In this document: piece by piece, positions 1 through 6,101 of the stretch | How positions within the stretch are numbered: position 1 is the stretch's first letter | How the letters are laid out: every line of letters begins with the position of its first letter | Assembly (NCBI GenBank): GCA_011390235.1 | Contig: JAABSS010000479.1 | Span: 1-8,511 of the forward strand | Length of the DNA stretch: 8,511 nucleotides | DNA from: Desulfotignum sp. | Lineage (GTDB): Bacteria > Desulfobacterota > Desulfobacteria > Desulfobacterales > Desulfobacteraceae | Reading direction: 5' to 3' | Position numbers and translations under genes: made by a program | The notes under the pieces: generated by a model | What the model was told of the DNA's origin: nothing | Seen by the model: only the letters and a program-made list of their open reading frames with translations | The model's database searches: none

Positions 1-1
1 T

Positions 2-619
2 GTTATTCTGGGAATGATCTGCTGGGGCATGATGTTCGTGGCCGGGGTAAGGATACTGCATCTTTTGTGCCCGCTGCCCCTGGTGATACCGATAGCCTAT
101 TTTCTGGTATACAAAGTAGAATACAGATTTACCAGAATTCTGACATTTCTGAACCCCTGGGAAGATCCCTTCAATGCCGGATACCAGATAACCCACTCAC
201 TCAAGGCCTTTGGTTCCGGGGGCCTGTTTGGTCAGGGCATCGGTCTGGGCATGCAGAAAATGCATTACCTGCCCGAGCCGCACACGGATTTCATTTTTTC
301 CATTATCGGAGAAGAGCTGGGCCTGACCGGGGTTCTGGCCATACTGGGGCTATACGGTATTATCCTGGTCAGGGGCTGCAACATTGCCAAGAACGCTGAC
401 ACCAGGTTCGGCGCCATAGCTGCAGCCGGGCTCACCCTGTACCTGGGGCTGCAGGTCATTATCAACACCGGGGTGGCCTTGAGCGTTTTTCCCACAAAAG
501 GCCTGACCCTTCCTTTTATCAGTTACGGCGGCACATCCCTGGTGATCAACATGGCAGCCATGGGCATTTTAATGAATATCGGGGCATCAACCCGCGCAGA
601 CAAAAAGGACCGGTCATGA
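2..619 (+). CDS. ftsW: Lipid II-polymerising septal glycosyltransferase FtsW (SEDS family), C-terminal part
   Basis: The gene enters from the left edge; 205 residues and the stop are visible, roughly the last half or more of a protein usually near 370-400 residues. FtsW is a multi-spanning inner-membrane protein of the SEDS family that polymerises lipid II into septal glycan together with a class B penicillin-binding protein. Family hallmarks are visible: NPWEDP followed by AGYQITHSL (about 59-196), GSGGLFGQG, then LPEPHTDFIF with the invariant Asp at 287-289 (thought to be catalytic in SEDS enzymes), GEELGL, and near the end LPTKG-like FPTKGLTLP and FISYGGTSL. Hydrophobic membrane segments lie at about 62-118, 313-372, 415-480 and 526-582. 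FtsW is preferred over RodA because of the neighbouring murG and division genes. The stop overlaps the murG start in an ATGA, suggesting translational coupling. Confidence 0.96.
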   Translation, partial: VILGMICWGMMFVAGVRILHLLCPLPLVIPIAYFLVYKVEYRFTRILTFLNPWEDPFNAGYQITHSLKAFGSGGLFGQGIGLGMQKMHYLPEPHTDFIFSIIGEELGLTGVLAILGLYGIILVRGCNIAKNADTRFGAIAAAGLTLYLGLQVIINTGVALSVFPTKGLTLPFISYGGTSLVINMAAMGILMNIGASTRADKKDRS

Positions 620-1716
620 CATCCAGGCACAACATCCTCATTGCCGGCGGAAAAACAGGGGGCCACCTGTTTCCGGGTATTGCCGTGGCCCAGGCCCTGC
701 AAAAACTGCAGCCGGGGGTGCACATTCTGTTTGTGGGCACCAACACCCCTTTTGAAGTCTCCACCTTAAAAACCTATGGCTTTGACCATACATCTATCAG
801 TGCACACCCTGTCAAAGGCAAAGGGATTTTTACAAAACTGTACGGTCTTGCCATGGTACTGGTCTCTTTGTGCCAGTCGGTGGTCATTATCCTGCGGTTC
901 AAGCCGGATTTTGTCCTGGGGGTAGGCGGATTTTCCTCCTTTGCCGTGGTGCTGGCTGCCTGGATTCTCAGGGTGCCCACCGCCATTCAGGAGCAGAATG
1001 CCATCCCGGGCATAACCAACCGGATGCTGGCCCGTTTCTGCGGTACGATTTTTACATCATTTCCATCCACCCGGGGCATGGCCCATAATCCCAGAACCCG
1101 TTTTGTGGGAAATCCGGTCAGGGAAAAAGGCCCGGTTCAGGACATGGAAGCACCATGGCTTTCAGATATCAGACCAGAAGATTTTATCATTCTGGTTACC
1201 GGCGGCAGCCAGGGGGCATCCAGCATCAACCAGGCGGTGAATGACATGGCACAGGATCTGGCAGGCACCAAAAACCTGTTTATCATCCTTCAGACCGGTA
1301 CTGCAGATGAAGCCCGCATCAAAAAAGCGTTTGAATCCCTGAAAATAAGGGCCAGGGTCCAGGCATTTTTCCACAATATGCCGGCCCTTATGGACAAAGC
1401 AGATCTGGTCATCTGCCGGGCCGGGGCAGGCACCATTTCAGAACTGGCCCTCAAGGGCGTACCTGCCATTCTGGTGCCGTATCCCCATGCTGCAGATGAC
1501 CACCAGAGTTTTAATGCCAGGTCTTTGGCAGACAAAGGCGCAGCCCTTGTCATGGCAGACAAGAAATTGTCGGGCCATGTCCTGGGCCAGGCGGTTCTGG
1601 CATTGAAGTCTGATCCTGACCAGCGGCAAAAGATGGCTGCCCACATGAAACAGATGGCAAGACCCCGGGCAGCAGAGCACATTGCCGCCCATATTTTAGA
1701 CATAAAGGAAACCTGA
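616..1716 (+). CDS. murG: UDP-GlcNAc:undecaprenyl-PP-MurNAc-pentapeptide GlcNAc transferase MurG
   Basis: MurG adds GlcNAc to lipid I to make lipid II at the cytoplasmic face of the inner membrane, the last cytoplasmic step of peptidoglycan precursor synthesis. The 366 residues match the usual length and the two-domain GT-B fold. Visible motifs: the N-terminal glycine-rich loop GGKTGGHLFPG (residues 11-21), the second loop GVGGFSS (102-108), QEQNAIPGITNR (125-136), FVGNPVR (163-169), the inter-domain GGSQGA (196-201), and the UDP-GlcNAc-binding region RAGAGTISEL (268-277) followed by PYPHAADDHQSFNA (288-301), in which E276 and Q297 are the expected nucleotide-sugar contacts. The ATG start overlaps the ftsW stop and is preceded by AAAAGGA at 603-609. 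One oddity: Lys13 stands where MurG proteins normally carry a Gly directly before TGGH. Confidence 0.98.
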   Translation: MTSRHNILIAGGKTGGHLFPGIAVAQALQKLQPGVHILFVGTNTPFEVSTLKTYGFDHTSISAHPVKGKGIFTKLYGLAMVLVSLCQSVVIILRFKPDFVLGVGGFSSFAVVLAAWILRVPTAIQEQNAIPGITNRMLARFCGTIFTSFPSTRGMAHNPRTRFVGNPVREKGPVQDMEAPWLSDIRPEDFIILVTGGSQGASSINQAVNDMAQDLAGTKNLFIILQTGTADEARIKKAFESLKIRARVQAFFHNMPALMDKADLVICRAGAGTISELALKGVPAILVPYPHAADDHQSFNARSLADKGAALVMADKKLSGHVLGQAVLALKSDPDQRQKMAAHMKQMARPRAAEHIAAHILDIKET

Positions 1717-1719
1717 CCC

Positions 1720-3087
1720 ATGTACCAGACTGACTACCATATCCATTTTGTCGGCATCGGCGGCATCGGTATGAGCGGTATAGCAGAACTGCTCATCAAC
1801 CTGGGATATACTGTATCCGGGTCTGACCTGAAACTGTCCGCCATCACCCAGCGCCTTGCAGACAAAGGGGCCATGATTTTTAAAGGCCACAGCAAAAAAC
1901 AGGTAAAAGGGGCCAATGTCATTGTCACCTCTTCTGCCATCTCCCCGGAAAACCCGGAAGTGATAAAAGCCAGAGAACTGTCCATCCCCATCATCCCCAG
2001 GGCGGAAATGCTTGCCGAACTCATGCGTATAAAATATGCCATTGCCGTGTCCGGGGCCCACGGCAAGACCTCAACCACAGCCATGATTTCCCAGATTCTC
2101 AACACAGCAGGCCTGGACCCAACCGTGGTGATCGGTGGACTGCTCATGGGCCTGGACACCAATGCCCTCCACGGGCAAGGTGATTTTATCGTGGCAGAAG
2201 CAGATGAAAGTGATGGCTCGTTTCTCAAATACTCCCCGGCCATTGCTGCAGTAACCAATATTGATCTGGAGCATCTGGATTTTTACAAAGATATTGAAGA
2301 TATCAAGGACAAATTTGTCCAGTTCATAAACTCGGTGCCGTTTTACGGCCTGGCCATTCTGTGTCTGGACAATCAACATATCCAGGATATCCTGCCCAGG
2401 GTTACTGTCCGCCACACCACCTTCGGCATGGCAGCCCAGGCAGACCTGCGGGCCAAAGATATCCGCTTCATAAATGGCAAAAGCCATTTCATGGTCTGCC
2501 AACAAACCCGGGACCTTGGGGAAATTGTTCTCAACATTGCCGGACAGCACAACATTTTGAATGCTTTGGCAGGTATCGCCACTGCCCTGGAGTTGAAAAT
2601 CGGCTTTGATATTATCAAACAGGCCTTAGAACAGATAAAAGGGGTCAAGCGCCGTCTGGAAATTAAAGGAGAAAAAAAAGGGATAATGGTGATGGACGAT
2701 TATGGCCACCACCCCACCGAAATTTTAGCCACACTGGAGGCGGTGCGGGAAAGCTATCCGGACAAACGCCTGGTGGTCGTATTCCAGCCCCACAGATATA
2801 CCCGGACCCGGGCATTGTTCAACGAATTTGTCCGTGCTTTTTACCAGTCCGACATCCTGATCCTGGTACCAATCTATGCAGCCAGTGAGGTTCCCATTGA
2901 CGGGGTTTGCTCTGAAACTCTCTGCCGGGGCATCCAGGATCATGGGCACAAAAACGTATCTTATGCCCCGGATTTTACCCAGGCTTTGTCCATGGTCACC
3001 CATAAATGCAAACCCAATGACATGGTTCTTACCCTGGGGGCCGGCGACATTTATACCCTGGGAGAAAAACTGGTGGAGATTTTATAG
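1720..3087 (+). CDS. murC: UDP-N-acetylmuramate--L-alanine ligase MurC
   Basis: MurC is the cytoplasmic ATP-dependent ligase that joins L-alanine to UDP-MurNAc, the first amino acid addition of the stem peptide. The 455 residues are the normal length. The N-terminal Rossmann domain shows VGIGGIGMSGIAELL (residues 11-25). The central ATPase domain has the P-loop GAHGKTSTT (112-120), EADESDGSF (160-168) for metal and phosphate binding, and NIDLEHLDFY (180-189). The C-terminal ligase domain shows GVKRRLE (308-314), DDYGHHPTE (326-334) and QPHRYTRT (356-363). The HFVGIGGIGMSG start and HRYTRT favour MurC over MurD, MurE, MurF or Mpl. The gene begins 3 bases after the murG stop and has AAGGAA at 1705-1710 as ribosome binding site. 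No catalytic residue appears lost. Confidence 0.98.
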   Translation: MYQTDYHIHFVGIGGIGMSGIAELLINLGYTVSGSDLKLSAITQRLADKGAMIFKGHSKKQVKGANVIVTSSAISPENPEVIKARELSIPIIPRAEMLAELMRIKYAIAVSGAHGKTSTTAMISQILNTAGLDPTVVIGGLLMGLDTNALHGQGDFIVAEADESDGSFLKYSPAIAAVTNIDLEHLDFYKDIEDIKDKFVQFINSVPFYGLAILCLDNQHIQDILPRVTVRHTTFGMAAQADLRAKDIRFINGKSHFMVCQQTRDLGEIVLNIAGQHNILNALAGIATALELKIGFDIIKQALEQIKGVKRRLEIKGEKKGIMVMDDYGHHPTEILATLEAVRESYPDKRLVVVFQPHRYTRTRALFNEFVRAFYQSDILILVPIYAASEVPIDGVCSETLCRGIQDHGHKNVSYAPDFTQALSMVTHKCKPNDMVLTLGAGDIYTLGEKLVEIL

Positions 3088-3093
3088 GATCAC

Positions 3094-4029
3094 ATGAATC
3101 TGTATTCCGGCATACAAAAGATAAAAAAAGCATTTCAGGTGTCCGCAGATGTCCCCATGAAACAATACACCCGGTTCAAAGTGGGGGGACCGGCAGACCT
3201 GCTGGCTTTACCGGAAAACCGGCAGGAACTGCTGGCAATCCTGGCAGCAGCCAAAAAAACATCTGTGCCGGTAACAGTGGTGGGGGGCGGTTCCAATCTG
3301 CTGGTGTCAGACCAGGGCATCCGGGGCCTTGTTATTGTGACCACGCATCTTACTTCTGAAATCCGGTCAGAAAAAGGAACAGATAACACCATCCTTGTAT
3401 GGGCAGATGCTGGAGAACGCCTGTCAGCGGTGTGCAGATACACGGCAACCCACGGCCTGACCGGCCTGGAATTTTGTGCCGGGATTCCCGGCACCATGGG
3501 GGGGGCGGTGATGATGAATGCAGGCACAGCCTCACAGGGTATCTGCAAAAAAATTCATTGTCTGGATATTCTGGACCTGGATACCCTGACTCTAAAAAAA
3601 GTAAAAAAACAAGAGCTTGTATTCACCTACCGCTGTCTTGAACTGGACAACCACCTGATACTGAGAACCGGCCTTGCGCTGACAGCCGGAGATCCAAAAA
3701 CGATTCAACAGCGCTTTGCTGCCAATGTAAAACACAAACAAAACACCCAGCCCATGCACCTGCCCAGTGCCGGATGTTTTTTTAAAAACCCGGACCCAAA
3801 ATTTTCTGCAGGCAAACTCATCCAGGATGCCGGATGCAAAGGTGCATCCTGCGGAGATGCCCGTGTGTCTGAGATACATGCCAATTATATTGTCAATTGC
3901 GGCAGCGCCACCTGCGAAGACATCCTTGCGCTGAAAACACGGATTCAAAAGGCTGTGTTTGACTGCTGCGGCATCATGCTTGAAACAGAAGTCAAGGTGA
4001 CAGGAAACGGGAGGAAAACAGATGAATGA
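3094..4029 (+). CDS. murB: UDP-N-acetylenolpyruvoylglucosamine reductase MurB
   Basis: MurB is a cytoplasmic FAD enzyme that uses NADPH to reduce enolpyruvyl-UDP-GlcNAc to UDP-MurNAc, the substrate of MurC encoded just upstream. Visible in the 311 residues: YTRFKVGGPAD (25-35), the FAD-binding VVGGGSNLLVSD (62-73), EFCAGIPGTMGGAVMMNAG (126-144), YR (179-180) matching the conserved substrate-binding Tyr-Arg, PSAGCFFKNP (224-233), SEIHANYIVN (259-268) and the C-terminal LETEV (296-300) containing the expected catalytic Glu. The residue that is usually the proton-donating Ser in the P-x-x-G-S-x-F-K-N-P motif is Cys228 here. The gene starts 6 bases after the murC stop, with AGGA at 3086-3089 as a modest ribosome binding site, and its end overlaps ftsQ by 8 bases. 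It sits where ddl lies in the E. coli cluster. Confidence 0.97.
   Translation: MNLYSGIQKIKKAFQVSADVPMKQYTRFKVGGPADLLALPENRQELLAILAAAKKTSVPVTVVGGGSNLLVSDQGIRGLVIVTTHLTSEIRSEKGTDNTILVWADAGERLSAVCRYTATHGLTGLEFCAGIPGTMGGAVMMNAGTASQGICKKIHCLDILDLDTLTLKKVKKQELVFTYRCLELDNHLILRTGLALTAGDPKTIQQRFAANVKHKQNTQPMHLPSAGCFFKNPDPKFSAGKLIQDAGCKGASCGDARVSEIHANYIVNCGSATCEDILALKTRIQKAVFDCCGIMLETEVKVTGNGRKTDE
4009..4015 (+). promoter_or_regulatory. Ribosome binding site of ftsQ inside the murB end
   Basis: GGGAGGA lies 6 bases before the ftsQ ATG at 4022 and inside the last codons of murB. It is one of the two strongest Shine-Dalgarno matches in the window and supports the overlapping ftsQ start. Confidence 0.8.
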
Positions 4030-4894
4030 AAAAGTCAGACAGAACCGGTACAAAAAACATCCTGAAAACCCGAAACCCGGGCAGAAAACCGGAGAACACA
4101 AGTTTTTCAAAATAGCTGCCCTGCCTGTCTTGGTATGTATGTTAAGCCTTGCCGCTGTTTTTGCCCATGACCTGGTGGTGCAAAGTCCTTTTTTTGCCAT
4201 AAAAAAGGTTGCCGTATCCGGAGAAAACCGGGTGTCAAAAGATGAGATACTGGCCCTTGCCGGCCTTGAGGCACCTGCCAATTTCTTCGGGGTGAACCTG
4301 TTTGCCATGGAAAAGAAAATTGCCGCCCATCCCTGGATTGCAGCAGCTTCTGTTAACCGGTCCCTGTTTTTTACCCTCGAAGTGTCCATTGTTGAACAAG
4401 AACCCCTGGCCGTTGTGTGTATTGAAAATCTGTCAGATATGCTCATCAATATCCAGGGAGAACCTTTTAAAGAATATGACCCGGTTCAGGACAAGATTTT
4501 ACAGCTGCCAATCATTACGGGCCTGGATCTTACCCTGATTGAAGACCGGTATCTTTTCCAGGGCCCTTTGTTCAATTCCATTCTGGATCTTCTCCACAAA
4601 CCGATTCCCCATACAATCGTTTCCATTAAAGGGGATGAACACACGGGTATCACCATTCAGGTGCCGGATGTTTTCAACCAGGCACCCATGACTGAAAACA
4701 GCCTCATACCCCTTCATCTGGGGTTTGACGATTACCCCAAAAAACTGATCAAGGCCCGGAAAATCAGCCGGTACATCACTGCCAATATACCCGGGAGAAC
4801 CATCTGTGCCATGGACCTGTTTGATATTGATACAGTCTTTGTCAAAACAAAAGACATGGATACCCTGCACCGCAACTTAGAAAAGGGGGTTTGA
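4022..4894 (+). CDS. ftsQ: Cell division protein FtsQ (POTRA domain)
   Basis: FtsQ is a bitopic inner-membrane protein that bridges the cytoplasmic ring (FtsA, FtsZ) and the periplasmic wall-synthesis complex (FtsB, FtsL, FtsW, FtsI). The 290 residues show the expected layout: a basic, proline- and lysine-rich cytoplasmic tail (1-28), one membrane segment (about 29-49), a POTRA domain (about 56-126) beginning FFAIKKVAVSGENRVS and containing HPWI (103-106) and VSIVEQEPLAVV (121-132), then the beta domain to the C terminus. Sequence conservation in this family is low, so the call rests on the POTRA pattern, topology and position between murB and ftsA. The start overlaps the murB end by 8 bases. 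The stop at 4892-4894 lies 2 bases before the preferred ftsA start. Confidence 0.93.
   Translation: MNEKVRQNRYKKHPENPKPGQKTGEHKFFKIAALPVLVCMLSLAAVFAHDLVVQSPFFAIKKVAVSGENRVSKDEILALAGLEAPANFFGVNLFAMEKKIAAHPWIAAASVNRSLFFTLEVSIVEQEPLAVVCIENLSDMLINIQGEPFKEYDPVQDKILQLPIITGLDLTLIEDRYLFQGPLFNSILDLLHKPIPHTIVSIKGDEHTGITIQVPDVFNQAPMTENSLIPLHLGFDDYPKKLIKARKISRYITANIPGRTICAMDLFDIDTVFVKTKDMDTLHRNLEKGV
4884..4889 (+). promoter_or_regulatory. Ribosome binding site deciding the ftsA start
   Basis: AGGGGG can pair with the 16S rRNA tail with one G-U wobble. It lies 7 bases before the TTG at 4897 but only 1 base before the in-frame TTG at 4891, so 4897 is the more likely start. It lies inside the last codons of ftsQ. 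Confidence 0.6.
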
Positions 4895-4896
4895 TT

Positions 4897-5655
4897 TTGC
4901 AGGTAAATGAAAAAATAATTGTGGGCCTGGATATTGGAACAACCAAAATTTGCGCGGTTGTCGGGGAACTGCTGGATGACGAGATCAATGTCATCGGCGT
5001 GGGGTCCCATCCCTCCACAGGATTGCGCAAAGGATCTGTGGTCAATATCGAATCCACCGTGGACTCCATAAAAAAAGCGGTCCAGGAAGCCGAACTTATG
5101 GCGGGCTGTGACATCTCCTCGGTGTATGTGGGCATTGCCGGCAACCATGTCAAGGGATTCAACAGCCATGGCATTATTGCCATCAAAGGCCGGGAAATTA
5201 CCCAGAATGATGTGGAACGGGTGATTGATGCGGCCAAAGCAGTTGCCATTCCCACGGACCGGGAAATTCTGCATGTCATTCCCCAGGAATTCATTGTGGA
5301 TGACATGGAATCCATTCAGAATCCTGTGGGCATGACCGCCATCCGCCTGGAGGCCAAAATCCATATTGTCACAGGCGCGGTATCCTCTGCCCGGAATATT
5401 GTAAAATGCTGCAACAAAGCCGGCCTGGAGGTTTGCGACATTGTACTGGAATCTCTGGCATCCGGCCAGGCCGTGCTCAGTGCGGAAGAAAAGGAACTGG
5501 GCTGTGTGGTGGCTGATATGGGCGGCGGCACAACCGACATAGCCCTTTTCAGGGACAACAATGTAAAATTTATTTATGAATTGACCGTGGGGGGGCACAA
5601 CCTGACCAATGACATCTCCATCGGCCTGCGGACACCTGTATGCCGGAACATGTAG
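4897..5655 (+). CDS. ftsA: Cell division protein FtsA, N-terminal fragment of a frame-broken gene
   Basis: FtsA is the actin-like ATPase that anchors FtsZ polymers to the inner membrane and recruits later divisome proteins. This fragment carries the actin-fold phosphate 1 motif GLDIGTTK (residues 10-17), the FtsA-specific 1C subdomain (about 85-160, including IPQEF at 128-132), phosphate 2 ADMGGGTTD (207-215) and VGGHNLTNDISIGLRTP (231-247). After Pro247 the family similarity stops; five unrelated residues follow and then TAG at 5653. The remainder of FtsA continues from 5640 in another frame. The TTG start at 4897 is chosen for its 7-base distance from AGGGGG and for giving the usual short leader before the IIVGLDIG strand; TTG at 4891 is possible. 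The fragment alone would lack the rest of subdomain 2B, subdomain 2A and the membrane-binding tail, so it should not work as FtsA. Confidence 0.93.
   Translation: MQVNEKIIVGLDIGTTKICAVVGELLDDEINVIGVGSHPSTGLRKGSVVNIESTVDSIKKAVQEAELMAGCDISSVYVGIAGNHVKGFNSHGIIAIKGREITQNDVERVIDAAKAVAIPTDREILHVIPQEFIVDDMESIQNPVGMTAIRLEAKIHIVTGAVSSARNIVKCCNKAGLEVCDIVLESLASGQAVLSAEEKELGCVVADMGGGTTDIALFRDNNVKFIYELTVGGHNLTNDISIGLRTPVCRNM
5634..5643 (+). other. Lesion in ftsA: probable deletion of about 40 bases
   Basis: Upstream, the ftsA frame is conserved up to the Thr-Pro codons at 5632-5637. Downstream, conserved FtsA resumes at the ATG at 5640 in the frame shifted by -1. In recalled FtsA proteins these blocks are separated by a stretch of about 13 residues resembling AEAEKIKxxxGCA. 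The frame change requires a loss of 3n+1 bases, and 40 bases fits both frame and length. This is a missing block, so it cannot be a one-base homopolymer error; the nearby run of seven G (5589-5595) is translated normally. Confidence 0.85.
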
Positions 5656-6083
5656 GCAACGGTGCCACCATTGAAGTACCTGCCGTAGGGGGCAGAGCGC
5701 CCAAAAAATTGTCCAAGGCAATTCTGGCGGAAATTCTGGAACCCCGGGTGGAGGAAATATTTTCGCTTCTGAAAAAAGAGCTTTTTTCAAACGGCCTGGA
5801 AAACGCTTTTCCCGCGGGTTTTGTTCTCACCGGCGGGAGTGTGGTCATGGATGGTGTTACGGAAATTGCGGAATCGGTCTTCAATGTTCCCATCAGAATC
5901 GGTGAACCCGACAAAATCGGCGGGTTGAAAGACATAGTAAAAAATCCCGCCTATGCCACCGGCGTAGGCCTGGTGATCTTCGGCAGCAATGCCACCTGCA
6001 AAATGCCCATCACAGAAACACCGGCCTCCGGGCTGGGTCCTATATTAAAACGAATGAAACAATGGTTTAAGGATATCATTTAA
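5640..6083 (+). CDS. ftsA: Cell division protein FtsA, C-terminal fragment of a frame-broken gene
   Basis: These 147 residues are the downstream third of FtsA: ATIEVPAVGGR (residues 9-19), the strongly conserved helix LAEILEPRVEEIF (29-41), the adenosine-binding LTGGSVVMDGV (63-73), AYATGVGLV (104-112) and a C-terminal amphipathic helix GPILKRMKQWFKDII (133-147) that in FtsA binds the membrane. All of it reads as intact, undecayed coding sequence, so the break looks recent or artificial. The ATG at 5640 is only the first Met in this frame and is probably an internal Met of the original protein, because no ribosome binding site precedes it. It lies 16 bases inside the end of the upstream fragment. 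Restoring about 40 bases would join both parts into a protein of about 408 residues, near the usual FtsA size. Confidence 0.93.
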   Translation: MPEHVGNGATIEVPAVGGRAPKKLSKAILAEILEPRVEEIFSLLKKELFSNGLENAFPAGFVLTGGSVVMDGVTEIAESVFNVPIRIGEPDKIGGLKDIVKNPAYATGVGLVIFGSNATCKMPITETPASGLGPILKRMKQWFKDII

Positions 6084-6090
6084 ACAAACA

Positions 6091-6098
6091 GGGAGGTG
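6091..6098 (+). promoter_or_regulatory. Ribosome binding site deciding the ftsZ start
   Basis: GGGAGGTG is a near-perfect Shine-Dalgarno sequence whose GGAGG ends 5 bases before the ATG at 6102. An in-frame GTG at 6096 is part of the Shine-Dalgarno itself, so it is not the start. The whole ftsA to ftsZ gap is 18 bases. Confidence 0.85.
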
Positions 6099-6101
6099 GA
6101 A

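Noticed and set aside
2672..2679. Run of eight A in murC as a possible frameshift site
   Set aside because: The murC frame is conserved on both sides of it, and the run simply encodes Glu-Lys-Lys in a variable loop.
3088..4029. Absence of ddl between the mur genes and ftsQ as an anomaly
   Set aside because: Having murB in this place and no ddl is common in dcw clusters outside the Gammaproteobacteria, so it is normal variation.
3592..4449. Minus-strand open frame of 285 codons opposite murB and ftsQ
   Set aside because: It runs against two well-supported genes, has no family features, and its Cys- and Phe-rich content is typical of antisense frames here.
4732..5790. Long minus-strand open frame of 352 codons opposite ftsQ and ftsA
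   Set aside because: It is the reverse shadow of strongly conserved FtsQ and FtsA coding sequence, shows no recognisable domain, and is rich in His, Gly and Phe as expected of antisense reading in this base composition.
6096..6101. GTG at 6096 as the ftsZ start
   Set aside because: The GTG is part of the Shine-Dalgarno sequence itself; the ATG at 6102 has correct spacing.
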